In this document: positions 9,420 to 17,497 of the stretch, in pieces
Position numbering within the stretch: position 1 is the first letter of the stretch
Layout of the letters: the number at the start of each line of letters is the position of its first letter
Assembly (NCBI RefSeq): GCF_008692195.1
Contig: NZ_RXOM01000032.1
Coordinates: 186,001-250,000, forward strand
Direction: 5' to 3'
Source: Salegentibacter sp. R32
GTDB taxonomy: Bacteria; Bacteroidota; Bacteroidia; Flavobacteriales; Flavobacteriaceae
Length of the DNA: 64,000 nucleotides
The notes under the pieces: generated by a model
What the model was told of the DNA's origin: nothing
What the model saw: the letters and a program-made list of their open reading frames with translations, nothing else
Databases searched by the model: none
Position numbers and translations under genes: made by a program

Positions 9420-10118
9420 ATGGATAGAAAAAATTTTTTAAGGAATGGATTGGTTGGATTGGGAACCATCGTTGCAGTACCCACCGTAATGACTTCGTGT
9501 TCAGAAGAAGATGATAACAACTCAGATAATAACGCAACTACAGGAGATTGTGATTTATCACCAAGTGAAACAGTTGGACCTTTCCCCATTAAAACCCCTT
9601 CACAATTAGTACAAGAAAACATTATAGGAAATAGAACTGGAGTTGCATTATTAATTAATCTTACCATTCAAGACCAAAGCGATAATTGCAATCCGCTTTC
9701 AGGGGTGTTTGTAGATATATGGCACTGTGATGCTAAAGGGAATTATTCCCAATACGGAGGAAACCAATTACAGGCAACCGATTATACTGATGAAGATTTT
9801 CTGCGGGGCAGGCAAACCACCGATGCTAACGGACAAATATCTTTTATTAGTATTTTTCCGGGTTGGTATATGGGAAGGGCTACCCATATTCATGTGGAAG
9901 TATTAGATGCCAATGAAGATTCATTGCGGGTGACGCAAATTGCCTTTCCTCAAGATGTTTGTGATGAAGTTTACGCTACCAATAATTATAATGGAGAAGC
10001 AGATACCTCTAATACGGGTGACGCCATATTTGCTGATAGTCTTGATGAAAATATGCTTGATTCCATAACAGGTAATACCACCGATGGCTATACCCTTTCA
10101 AAAACAATTGTAGTTTAG
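9420..10118 (+). CDS. Lipoprotein intradiol ring-cleavage dioxygenase-like protein
   Basis: A 232-residue protein of the catechol/protocatechuate intradiol dioxygenase fold, which binds non-heme Fe(III) through two Tyr and two His. All four candidates are present: Y109 (KGNYSQY), Y150 (PGWYMGR), H156 and H158 (THIHVEV). The N-terminus is a lipoprotein signal with the lipobox MTSC and Cys27, followed by SEEDD. An acidic stretch after the lipid Cys resembles Bacteroidota surface-export signals, so the enzyme may sit on the outer surface. It stands alone, with no aromatic-degradation genes nearby, so the substrate is unknown. The ATG at 9420 overlaps nothing upstream. Confidence 0.85.
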   Translation: MDRKNFLRNGLVGLGTIVAVPTVMTSCSEEDDNNSDNNATTGDCDLSPSETVGPFPIKTPSQLVQENIIGNRTGVALLINLTIQDQSDNCNPLSGVFVDIWHCDAKGNYSQYGGNQLQATDYTDEDFLRGRQTTDANGQISFISIFPGWYMGRATHIHVEVLDANEDSLRVTQIAFPQDVCDEVYATNNYNGEADTSNTGDAIFADSLDENMLDSITGNTTDGYTLSKTIVV

Positions 10119-10145
10119 AAAATACTTGATATTTTTATTATTCCA

Positions 10146-10171
10146 GACCTGCCAGCCAGCGAGGCAGGTTT
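10146..10171. repeat. GC-rich hairpin (ACCTGCC/GGCAGGT)
   Basis: A 7-bp perfect stem, ACCTGCC with GGCAGGT, and a 9-base loop lie 28 bases after the dioxygenase stop. It is far richer in GC than its surroundings. It lacks a clean U tract, so it may be a dispersed repeat or a weak terminator. Confidence 0.45.
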
Positions 10172-10290
10172 GATCTGAGATCTCATAACAAGTTGAAAAA
10201 AATCTTCAGGACCACATGCTTTTATGATATACTATGGATAATCATTTTTTAATTCATACATATCTTATTATTAATTTTAAATACTAGAAA

Positions 10291-10863
10291 TTGAACCGAA
10301 CATTAAAAGAATTTACTAAAGAAGATTGGGATATACTATTTCCGATTGAACTTGTTGAGCACAATTCGGAGTGGAGTAGCATTTTTGAATCAGAAAAGAA
10401 AAAAATTAATGAAATCACAGATTCCAAATTCTTAAATAGAATTGAACATTTTGGTAGCTCATCTATCCCTAACATAAAGTCAAAACCCTATATAGATATT
10501 CTAATTGAAGTTCCTAGAAATTTTCTGTTCAATGAAAAGTTGATAAAACAACTAGAAAGCATTGGTTACACTTGCCTAACCCAACCAGATTCTGAAAATG
10601 AAAATAATTATATGATATTAGTAAAAGGCTATCATCCAAATGGAACCTGCGATCAAGTTTTTCATATGCATGCCTGTCCAAAAGATCATCCCATGATGAT
10701 ACAGTTAGAATTTAGAGATTTCCTTTTTGCAAATCCTGAACGGGCAAAAGAATACGAGAAATTAAAAACACAACTAGAACAAGAATATAAGAACGATAGG
10801 AGTGGTTATAGAATCGCTAAAACTGACTTCATCACCGAAACATTAGAATTAGCGAAAGAATAA
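10291..10863 (+). CDS. GrpB-family protein
   Basis: A 190-residue member of the GrpB (UPF0157) family, a nucleotidyltransferase-like fold. Motifs seen: ELVEHNSEWSSIFESEKKKI, IEHFGSSSIPNIKSKPYIDI (the GS-S nucleotidyltransferase-type motif followed by a D-x-D-like DI) and VFHMHACPKDHP. The start is TTG at 10291, since an in-frame TAG lies two codons upstream and the next ATG would remove conserved residues. The gene name is historical; no reaction is established for the family, though it has been linked to coenzyme A and tRNA-like nucleotidyl chemistry only by fold. It is followed 36 bases later by an unrelated membrane-anchored gene. Confidence 0.85.
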   Translation: MNRTLKEFTKEDWDILFPIELVEHNSEWSSIFESEKKKINEITDSKFLNRIEHFGSSSIPNIKSKPYIDILIEVPRNFLFNEKLIKQLESIGYTCLTQPDSENENNYMILVKGYHPNGTCDQVFHMHACPKDHPMMIQLEFRDFLFANPERAKEYEKLKTQLEQEYKNDRSGYRIAKTDFITETLELAKE

Positions 10864-10898
10864 AAAGCTTTCTAAAGTATAATAATTGAGGCTTACAA

Positions 10899-11534
10899 AT
10901 GAAAATTAATCCTTGGGCATTCGGAATTTTATTTTTTGTACTAGCTGTTGCTTTTATGCTCAATAACTTTGAAATTCCCTTTGCTTCCTTATTTAAGGAA
11001 ACTAAAAAAGCCGATGCGTTAATCGTTAATTCAAAAATTGTATTAGGCAAACTACCTCAGACTAAAAACTTAAGTGTTGATATTTTATTTAAAACTCAAG
11101 ATACTTTATACTTTACAAATTTAACTTTAAATAATAGCTACACCGACTTGAGTATTGGCGACTCCATAGCAATCGAATATCAAGTGGATAATCCCTTAAA
11201 ATGTAAAATTGAAAGAGCATACGGCAATGTGAAGAATAAATTTCCCTTTCACAAAGAGCATCAAATATTCACTTATATTAAATCAAACGGGTTTAAAGAA
11301 TTAGAATTGACAGAAAAGGTTTTTAAGTTCACAGATTATGGTGAATACAAGAAAATCCTAACTAAATATATCGGTCATTATCAGATTAAAAACGATACTA
11401 TTAAGTTAAAACCATTATTAGAATTTAAAAATAACAGTTACGAAGCCGTCTCTGAAAAAGTGAAGTTAAGTGAGTTTTTAATCACTTACGATGAGAAGGT
11501 TTGGGAAATAAACACCAAGCAAAAATATGATTAA
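10899..11534 (+). CDS. Hypothetical membrane-anchored protein
   Basis: A 211-residue protein that I do not recognise. It starts with one hydrophobic segment (about residues 5-31, WAFGILFFVLAVAFMLNNF), either an uncleaved anchor or a signal peptide. The soluble remainder contains a stretch (residues about 45-110) with the alternating pattern of a small beta-domain and GDSIAIEYQVDNP. Base composition and codon use look like the flanks. It is 36 bases downstream of the GrpB gene, possibly in one transcript. No function is assigned. Confidence 0.7.
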   Translation: MKINPWAFGILFFVLAVAFMLNNFEIPFASLFKETKKADALIVNSKIVLGKLPQTKNLSVDILFKTQDTLYFTNLTLNNSYTDLSIGDSIAIEYQVDNPLKCKIERAYGNVKNKFPFHKEHQIFTYIKSNGFKELELTEKVFKFTDYGEYKKILTKYIGHYQIKNDTIKLKPLLEFKNNSYEAVSEKVKLSEFLITYDEKVWEINTKQKYD

Positions 11535-11671
11535 ATATGTTTACCAAGAACAGTTTTATTTAAAACCTAACTTATTTATTTTTAGTTTAAGTTGTTCGTT
11601 TTAGTGAATTTTATAAGCAACCTTTTTTGATAGTTTTCACCTTCTACTTAAAACCTATTAATCACTAGGCA

Positions 11672-12070
11672 ATGAAAAATATACTGTCACTTCTTTTGAT
11701 ATTTGTTTTAATTACCGGGTGTTCTAAAGACGATTCAACAAATCAAAAAACAATAGAAGAAACGTTGGTTGGGAATAAATATGCCCATTTAAATTTTGAA
11801 ACACGTGAAGAGTGTGAAGCGGCTCAAGAGCAATATTTTATAAATTGTGCTCAAGTTTTAGAAATTCTTAATGATTCTGAAGCTCAAATTATACTTACCG
11901 ATATTGTCTACAATGTTAATTTCTTTATAGAAAACAATGAGTTGATTGTTGAAAGCTCTCCAACTACTTATGAGTTTTCTGAAGATTTAATTTTCACCCT
12001 ATTAGAAAGCGGAAATTTAAAATTAAATGGTAGTAATTGGATAGAATATGAGGAAGATTATTATGAATAA
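11672..12070 (+). CDS. Hypothetical lipoprotein with surface-export-like signal
   Basis: A 132-residue protein with a clear lipobox (LLIFVLITGC, Cys17) followed by SKDD. The order Cys-Ser-Lys-Asp-Asp fits the lipoprotein export signal described for Capnocytophaga and related Bacteroidota (a basic residue followed by acidic residues soon after Cys), so surface exposure is likely. The mature part is acidic, contains two Cys (ECEA and INCAQ) and resembles small beta-sandwich lipoproteins, without an identified family. It is isolated, with 137 bases of AT-rich DNA upstream. Confidence 0.72.
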   Translation: MKNILSLLLIFVLITGCSKDDSTNQKTIEETLVGNKYAHLNFETREECEAAQEQYFINCAQVLEILNDSEAQIILTDIVYNVNFFIENNELIVESSPTTYEFSEDLIFTLLESGNLKLNGSNWIEYEEDYYE

Positions 12071-12170
12071 TTTTCTTCTAAAGTAAGTAAATAATGAATG
12101 TCAGCGATTCTGCAAAAGATTTAAATTAAAATCAAGTCTTTTTTAATTTTAAGGTTAATTATTAGGATAT

Positions 12171-12220
12171 GCAGTCTTGATTAAGTATTGTATAATAATA
12201 AAGTCGGTAATTTTGCTCAT
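12171..12220 (+). repeat. Direct repeat copy 1 flanking the toxin-antitoxin pair
   Basis: A 50-base copy. It shares GCAGTCTT, a 22-base identical core starting AAGTATTGTATAATA, and AATTTTG with copy 2 at 12885-12933. Copy 1 includes TAATTTTG (12208-12215), a fit to the -7 consensus. Confidence 0.75.
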
Positions 12221-12251
12221 CTTGCTTTTTAACCTGAATTGTATTTTTTTG

Positions 12252-12259
12252 TAAATTTG
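12252..12259 (+). promoter_or_regulatory. Candidate -7 element of the antitoxin-toxin operon
   Basis: TAAATTTG matches TAnnTTTG and lies 17 bases before the antitoxin ATG. The -33 region is T-rich without a well-spaced TTTG. Confidence 0.45.
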
Positions 12260-12276
12260 TGATAAAGATTGTATAA

Positions 12277-12495
12277 ATGGACATTCGAACAACAAAACTT
12301 GAGTTGCTGAAGACTATCATAGAAAATGAAAATTCTGAATTCATTCAAAAAGTAGCTGACTTCGTAAAAAAGGAGAAATCTGATTTTTGGAATGAGCTAA
12401 GTGTGTCTGAACAAAAAGAAATCAAAAAAGGCGTGGAACAATTAAAAAATGGGAAAAGGGTTTCTTATGAATCATTTCTAAAGAAAATCTCTTGA
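12277..12495 (+). CDS. Antitoxin-like protein (addiction module, type II)
   Basis: A 72-residue, helix-rich protein placed directly before a ParE-like toxin. The sequence MDIRTTKLELLKTIIENENS, then an FWNELSVSEQKEIKKGVEQL stretch, resembles addiction-module antitoxins in which a C-terminal helix (WNELS..E...I..G...L..G) wraps the toxin. Its TGA overlaps the toxin ATG (TGATG), so the two are translationally coupled. It probably represses its own promoter, as is usual in the family. Confidence 0.75.
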   Translation: MDIRTTKLELLKTIIENENSEFIQKVADFVKKEKSDFWNELSVSEQKEIKKGVEQLKNGKRVSYESFLKKIS

Positions 12496-12800
12496 TGAAC
12501 GTATTTTTATCAGAACTTGCAGAATCAAAACTTACCCAACTCTTAGCCTACTTATTAGAAGAATGGAACGTGAAAACCCGTAATAAATTCATTCAGAAGT
12601 TAACCGATAAAATTAATCAAATTTCTTCCCAGCCAGATAGCTGTACAAAATCTACAGAATACGAAGGACTCTATAAATGCGTAGTCACTAAGCAAACAAC
12701 TTTTTGCTATCAGGTATTAGTAGAATCTAACGAAATTGAAATTATCACCTTGTTCGATACAAGGCAAAATCCTGATAAATTAAATAAAGATATTAAATAG
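12495..12800 (+). CDS. ParE/RelE-superfamily toxin
   Basis: A 101-residue toxin of the ParE/RelE fold. Features: an N-terminal LSELAESKLTQLLAYLLEEWN helix pair, SQPDSCTKSTEYEGLYKCVV and the C-terminal EIITLFDTRQNPDKL strand with the D-R-Q-P ending common in ParE proteins. ParE toxins poison gyrase and RelE toxins cut mRNA; the sequence alone does not separate these. I start at ATG 12495 (overlapping the antitoxin stop) rather than the in-frame TTG one codon earlier. The pair is enclosed by direct repeats. Confidence 0.82.
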   Translation: MNVFLSELAESKLTQLLAYLLEEWNVKTRNKFIQKLTDKINQISSQPDSCTKSTEYEGLYKCVVTKQTTFCYQVLVESNEIEIITLFDTRQNPDKLNKDIK

Positions 12801-12884
12801 AAAAGGACGAACGACTAATAAGCAATTACATTATATACCAAGACTTTGTTAGTTTAATATCAATAACCTAATTACTGAAAATAA

Positions 12885-12933
12885 GCAGTCTTCTAAAGTA
12901 TTGTATAATAATAAAGTTGACAATTTTGTTTAT
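12885..12933 (+). repeat. Direct repeat copy 2 flanking the toxin-antitoxin pair
   Basis: A 49-base copy of the element at 12171-12220, one base shorter. The TA of the -7-like element is changed to CA here. It lies 84 bases after the toxin stop and 71 bases before the frameshifted gene. Confidence 0.75.
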
Positions 12934-13003
12934 TTTAGTTTTTTAAAAAATCCGCAATTGAAAAGTTATATAAATTCATTTCTGCCATTTAAAGAATATT
13001 AAT

Positions 13004-13494
13004 ATGGAGATAGATGATCTATTGCCGCTATTGTTTACATCAATACTTACTGTGTTGAGTTGGTTTATTTTACATAGACTTAATAAATCAAAGAAAGAGA
13101 TGCTAAAAGGAAAGATTTAATTGTCTCATATTTAATAGAAGCTTGGCAAAAACTTGAATATGCTTCTCATAGATTTGAATATGATAAGATAGAATATTTG
13201 GAAAAACCAATTGCTAAGATTCAAATTTTTGGAACCAAAGAGCAGATAGAACTTGCTCAAAAGTTTGCGAATGATATGTCTTCAGAAAATCAAGCTTCTC
13301 TTACTGAACTTCTACTAAGCTTAAGGCAACATTTGAGAAAAGAATTAAACCTAGAACCTGTTCCAAAAAAAATAAAACATTTAAGATTTTCAAATGATAG
13401 GATATTCTCTCACAACGAACATTGTATCCAATGTGGAGAGGCTTTGCTAAAAGGGCAAGATATCTGTAGGTTTTGTAATCCAGAACTAACTTAA
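13004..13494 (+). pseudogene. Frameshifted membrane-anchored protein with C-terminal zinc-ribbon-like CxxC pair
   Basis: ATG 13004 opens a frame encoding a membrane segment (LLPLLFTSILTVLSWFILHRL) and stops at 13118-13120. The +1-related frame is open from 13087 to 13494 and reads DAKRKDLIVSYLIEAWQKLE, then EKPIAKIQIFGTKEQIELAQ, ending with CIQCGEALLKGQDICRFC, a four-Cys zinc-ribbon-like tail. Joining them at about 13090-13097 (AAAGAAAGAGA) by a -1 shift gives one continuous protein of about 163 residues of a kind I know only as uncharacterised. Either a real frameshift mutation, a sequence error in an A-rich stretch, or recoding. No typical X-XXY-YYZ slippery heptamer is seen. Confidence 0.65.
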
Positions 13495-13616
13495 ATATAA
13501 AGTATGGAAAGAAAACAGGATATAAAGATGTAGAAATTAAGCCATCAAAGATTCCATATCGGATATGAAAAACCTATATTCCTAAAACCTATCACTCAAA
13601 ACCAACTACCTCAATC

Positions 13617-16466
13617 CTAATGCGCTTCCAGCCAATTTTGTCCTGTGCCCAGTTCCACCTCCAAAGGAACCTCCAGTTCAAAAGCATTTTCCATTTCAGA
13701 TTGAATCATCGGTTTTAATTCTTCCAGTTCCTCTTTGTGCACATCAAACACCAATTCATCATGAACCTGCAATAACATTTTAGATTTATAGTTGCCTGCT
13801 TTTAATTTCTTTTGAATGTTAATCATTGCCACTTTAATAATATCGGCAGCACTTCCTTGAATAGGCGCATTCACCGCATTACGTTCCGCACCGCTTCTCA
13901 CCACGTGATTTCTCGCGTTGATGTCTTTTAAATATCGGCGTCTTCCCATTACTGTAGAAACATAACCGTGTTCACGCGCAAACTCTACCTGCTCGTCAAT
14001 ATAATCACGGAGTTTCGGGTAGGTTTTATAATAGGTTTCAATCAGTTCTTTCGATTCAGCACGGGTTAAATCCGTTTGGTTGCTGAGTCCAAAAGCAGAA
14101 ACCCCATAAATAATCCCGAAGTTCACCGTTTTGGCATTGCTTCGTTGCTCGCGGGTCACTTCTTCCATCGGCACGTTAAAAACTTTTGCAGCCGTAGAAG
14201 CGTGAATATCTTCCCCGTCCTGAAAAGCCTTCATCATATTTTCTTCCTTACTCAACGCGGCAATAATCCGCAATTCTATCTGCGAATAATCCGCAGCCAG
14301 CAAGACATAATTTTCATCCCTCGGGATAAACGCTTTTCGCACCTCGCGACCCCGTTCCGTTCTAATCGGGATGTTTTGCAAGTTCGGGTTGTTAGAACTT
14401 AACCTTCCCGTCGCTGCCACCGTTTGCATATAATCGGTATGGATTCTTCCTGTTTTTTCTTCAATCTGTTCAGGGAGCGCATCCACATAGGTGTTTTTCA
14501 ACTTTACCAATCCACGCCATTCCAGAACATCAGCTACAATTTGATGGTCACTGGCCAAATAAGAAAGTACATCTTCGGCGGTAGAATATTGTCCCGTTCT
14601 GGTTTTTTTCGGTTTATCGACCAATTTTAGTTTTCCGAAGAGAATATCACCCAACTGCTTAGGTGAACCAATGTTGAATTCTTCCCCGGCTTCCTCATAA
14701 ATGGTTTTTTCCAGTTGAAGAATATCTTTCTCCAAGGCATCCGATAATTTATTGAGGAAATCTTTATCCAATCGAATCCCTTCCATTTCCATCGCTGCCA
14801 GTACCCGAAGTAAGGGAACTTCAATTTCGTTGAACAACTTTTCGTTATTGGCGTCTTTCAGTTCTTCCGCAAAAAAACGTTTCAATTGAAGCGTAATATC
14901 AGCATCTTCCACCGCATATTCCGTTTGCTCCTTTACAGGAACTTCCCGCATCGATTTTTGGTTTTTGCCTTTCTTCCCAATAAGACTTTCAATAGAAACC
15001 GGTTGATAATTCAAATAAGTTTCCGACAGCACATCCATATTGTGGCGCATATCGGGATTAATAATGTAATGCGCCAACATCGTATCGAATAAAGGCCCTT
15101 TTACCTCGATATTATAATTGGCCATTACCTTAATATCGTATTTCAGGTTTTGGCCTATTTTCTCTATTTCTTCAGCTTCAAAAAACGGTCGCAGTAAATT
15201 TACTGTATTTTGTGCTTTTTCATCCTCTTCAGGAATAGGCAAATAATAGCCCTTTCCTTTTTCCCAGCTAAAAGCAATCCCGACTAATTTTGCTTGATGC
15301 GTATTTAAATCAGTCGTTTCCGTATCAAAACAAACCGATTTTTGTTGTATTAGTTTTTCGATGAAAATTTCGGTCGCTAGGCCTTCTTCCACCATTTGGT
15401 AAAAGTGCGAAGTATTTTCAATAGTTAAATAACCCTGAATATTTTCTGCGGAAATATTTTCTGAATCGCCATCGCCGCCAAAAAGGGAAAATTGTCCCGC
15501 ACCGGCCGTTGGTTTTTCTTTCTTTTTCTTTTCTAAAGGGGATTGCGGAGTGGTTAATCCTTTCGTGGAAACTTCGCCTTCCTGATTGTACATTTTTACA
15601 AACTGCTCCGTCAGCCTTCTAAACTCCAGTTCTTTGAAGATTTCGATGACTTTTTCAGCATCTGGTTGAGAAAGTTCGTAATCATCTGCATCAAATTTGA
15701 CGTTACATTCCGTAAAAATGGTCGCCAGTTTTTTAGACAGCAATCCTAATTCAGAATTTTCGATGACTTTTTCTTTCATTTTTCCTTTTAGCTGATCGGT
15801 ATTTTCCAGCAAGCCTTCCATACTCCCAAATTGCTTGATGAATTTTTTAGCGGTTTTATCGCCAACCCCGGGAAGTCCGGGAATATTATCAGAAGCATCG
15901 CCCATCATTCCCAAATAATCAATCACTTGTTCGGGACGTTCTACCCCAAAACGTTTTTGTACTTCAGGAATTCCCCAAACTTCAATACCGTTACCCATTC
16001 TTGCGGGACGGTACATAAAAATATTTTCAGAAACCAATTGCCCAAAATCTTTGTCAGGCGTGACCATAAAGACTTGGTAGTTTTCTTTTTCGGCTTGTTT
16101 GGCTAAAGTCCCGATAATGTCATCGGCTTCCAATCCCGAAAGCTCAACACAGGGAATGTGCATCGCTTTTAAAATATCCTGAATAATGGGAACCGACTCT
16201 TTAATAACGGTAGGCGTTTCATCTCGATTGGCTTTGTAATCTTCATAAAGTTCGGTACGCTCGGCACTTCCGTCTTTATCAAAACAAACGGCCAAATGGT
16301 CCGGGTTTTCCCTTTTGATCACATCGAAAAGAGAATTCATAAATCCCATAACGGCTGAGGTGTCTTGACCTTTAGAGTTTATTCTCGGGTTTTTAATTAA
16401 GGCATAATATCCTCTAAAAATAAGTGCGTAAGCGTCGAGAAGGAAAAGTCTTTTTTGTTCAGCCAT
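13617..16466 (-). CDS. polA: DNA polymerase I
   Basis: A 949-residue family A polymerase for Okazaki-fragment maturation and repair. The 5' nuclease is residues about 1-290 (LDAYALIFRGYYALI; DKDFGQLVS; LPGVGDKTAKK). The middle 3'-5' exonuclease has its DxE motif intact (VCFDTETTDL), so proofreading is probably active. The polymerase domain shows DYSQIELR (motif A), the O helix RSNAKTVNFGIIYG and QVHDELVFD (motif C). I use ATG 16466 (MAEQKRLFLLDAY); the upstream in-frame ATG at 16490 overlaps a candidate -7 element. Confidence 0.97.
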   Translation of the reverse strand: MAEQKRLFLLDAYALIFRGYYALIKNPRINSKGQDTSAVMGFMNSLFDVIKRENPDHLAVCFDKDGSAERTELYEDYKANRDETPTVIKESVPIIQDILKAMHIPCVELSGLEADDIIGTLAKQAEKENYQVFMVTPDKDFGQLVSENIFMYRPARMGNGIEVWGIPEVQKRFGVERPEQVIDYLGMMGDASDNIPGLPGVGDKTAKKFIKQFGSMEGLLENTDQLKGKMKEKVIENSELGLLSKKLATIFTECNVKFDADDYELSQPDAEKVIEIFKELEFRRLTEQFVKMYNQEGEVSTKGLTTPQSPLEKKKKEKPTAGAGQFSLFGGDGDSENISAENIQGYLTIENTSHFYQMVEEGLATEIFIEKLIQQKSVCFDTETTDLNTHQAKLVGIAFSWEKGKGYYLPIPEEDEKAQNTVNLLRPFFEAEEIEKIGQNLKYDIKVMANYNIEVKGPLFDTMLAHYIINPDMRHNMDVLSETYLNYQPVSIESLIGKKGKNQKSMREVPVKEQTEYAVEDADITLQLKRFFAEELKDANNEKLFNEIEVPLLRVLAAMEMEGIRLDKDFLNKLSDALEKDILQLEKTIYEEAGEEFNIGSPKQLGDILFGKLKLVDKPKKTRTGQYSTAEDVLSYLASDHQIVADVLEWRGLVKLKNTYVDALPEQIEEKTGRIHTDYMQTVAATGRLSSNNPNLQNIPIRTERGREVRKAFIPRDENYVLLAADYSQIELRIIAALSKEENMMKAFQDGEDIHASTAAKVFNVPMEEVTREQRSNAKTVNFGIIYGVSAFGLSNQTDLTRAESKELIETYYKTYPKLRDYIDEQVEFAREHGYVSTVMGRRRYLKDINARNHVVRSGAERNAVNAPIQGSAADIIKVAMINIQKKLKAGNYKSKMLLQVHDELVFDVHKEELEELKPMIQSEMENAFELEVPLEVELGTGQNWLEAH

Positions 16467-16487
16467 CAGGAAATTTTTATGATTTCT

Positions 16488-16495
16488 CAAAACTA
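16488..16495 (-). promoter_or_regulatory. Candidate -7 element of polA
   Basis: TAGTTTTG on the minus strand matches TAnnTTTG and would start transcription close to 16481, 15 bases before the chosen ATG. A TTTTG lies upstream but at a shorter spacing than usual. Confidence 0.45.
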
Positions 16496-16598
16496 CAAGT
16501 TATTTCAACAAAACGGAAATGTAGTTTTATATGATTTGAAACACTTTTTATTTTTTATCAAAGAGAGATAATGAATAACGTTTTAAAAGGCTTCCTTT

Positions 16599-17333
16599 TT
16601 ATAAGAGTCTAATGCAAGCATTCATAATATTTACGAGGTTATGCCCGAAAATAGGAAGAATAACATTGCCGGAAAATTTTCTAAGCAAACCAAGACTTAA
16701 TGAGGTAATTAAGGTTAAATAGATTATCGTGATGAGGTCGAAATTGAAAGTAAGATTTTCTGATAATGAAACACCATGCATCATAGCAAAAAGAACAGTA
16801 ACAATAATAAAATTCCAACCAAAAGAAATACCTTTAATCTTTTTATAAGATGTAAAAGCTTTGCCGAGTAACCATAAATAAATTCCTCTAAAAAGTAACT
16901 CCTCAGTTAGCCCTGGCATAGTAGATTGAAAAAGAAAAGTTTCGATATTAAAATCGCCTCCTTTTGGGAAAAGAATTAATTTAAAAACCAAATCGAATAA
17001 AAGAAAACCACTAAAAATATAAACTCCGGTTTTTAATGTTCTTCTGTTGAATTTAAAAGTGAAACCTATATCTTTTCTAATTTCTTTATTATGGAAAAGA
17101 ATAAAACTCAAGCTTAAACATAGGCTTAAAATTTTTCCGCTCCAATTCCAATTTAACCCCAAAGCATCTAAGGATAAAAATTTTGCCCCTAAGGATTGTA
17201 GATAGCAGTCTGCCAAAAAATAAATAATAAAACCAAAGAGATATTTTAAGTGTGTTTTTTGTGAGGTGATTTTAGCGATAATAAATAAAGGGGAGATTAA
17301 TGAAATCCATAGAATTGGTGTCCAAAATGACAT
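16599..17333 (-). CDS. CPBP-family intramembrane metalloprotease
   Basis: A 244-residue, multi-pass membrane protein of the CPBP (CAAX protease and bacteriocin-processing/immunity; Rce1-like) family. The three motifs are present: TEELLFRGIYLW (EE-x3-R), FAMMHGV (second, with His) and FGHNLVN (third, H-N). These ligate the metal inside the membrane. About eight hydrophobic segments are visible. The substrate is unknown. It is transcribed alone and diverges from the phosphoesterase gene. Confidence 0.87.
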   Translation of the reverse strand: MSFWTPILWISLISPLFIIAKITSQKTHLKYLFGFIIYFLADCYLQSLGAKFLSLDALGLNWNWSGKILSLCLSLSFILFHNKEIRKDIGFTFKFNRRTLKTGVYIFSGFLLFDLVFKLILFPKGGDFNIETFLFQSTMPGLTEELLFRGIYLWLLGKAFTSYKKIKGISFGWNFIIVTVLFAMMHGVSLSENLTFNFDLITIIYLTLITSLSLGLLRKFSGNVILPIFGHNLVNIMNACIRLL

Positions 17334-17470
17334 AATAGTGTGGTTTAGGTTTTCAATCGATATACTACTAAGATGACGAATGAAGCTCTTCTTTGTTACG
17401 TTTTACTATAAAAACGAATCCATTTTGCGTTAAATATTTAGAAATCATCGTTTAGACACCTTATTTGATT

Positions 17471-17478
17471 TAATTTTG
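17471..17478 (+). promoter_or_regulatory. Candidate -7 element of the phosphoesterase gene
   Basis: TAATTTTG matches TAnnTTTG, 20 bases before the ATG at 17498. No convincing -33 element. Confidence 0.4.
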
Positions 17479-17497
17479 CGGGCTGAAAATAGAATAT

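Noticed and set aside
10146-10171. Terminator after the dioxygenase
   Set aside because: The stem is good but there is no clear U tract; recorded as a hairpin repeat instead.
12171-12933. Insertion sequence carrying the toxin-antitoxin genes
   Set aside because: No transposase and no terminal inverted repeats; only direct repeats are seen.
16467-16490. In-frame ATG at 16490 as the polA start
   Set aside because: It lies inside a TAnnTTTG element and adds residues that are not conserved; ATG 16466 starts the conserved sequence.
13617-16490. Many plus-strand frames opposite polA
   Set aside because: They are shadows of the polA frame, with no start-site or family support.
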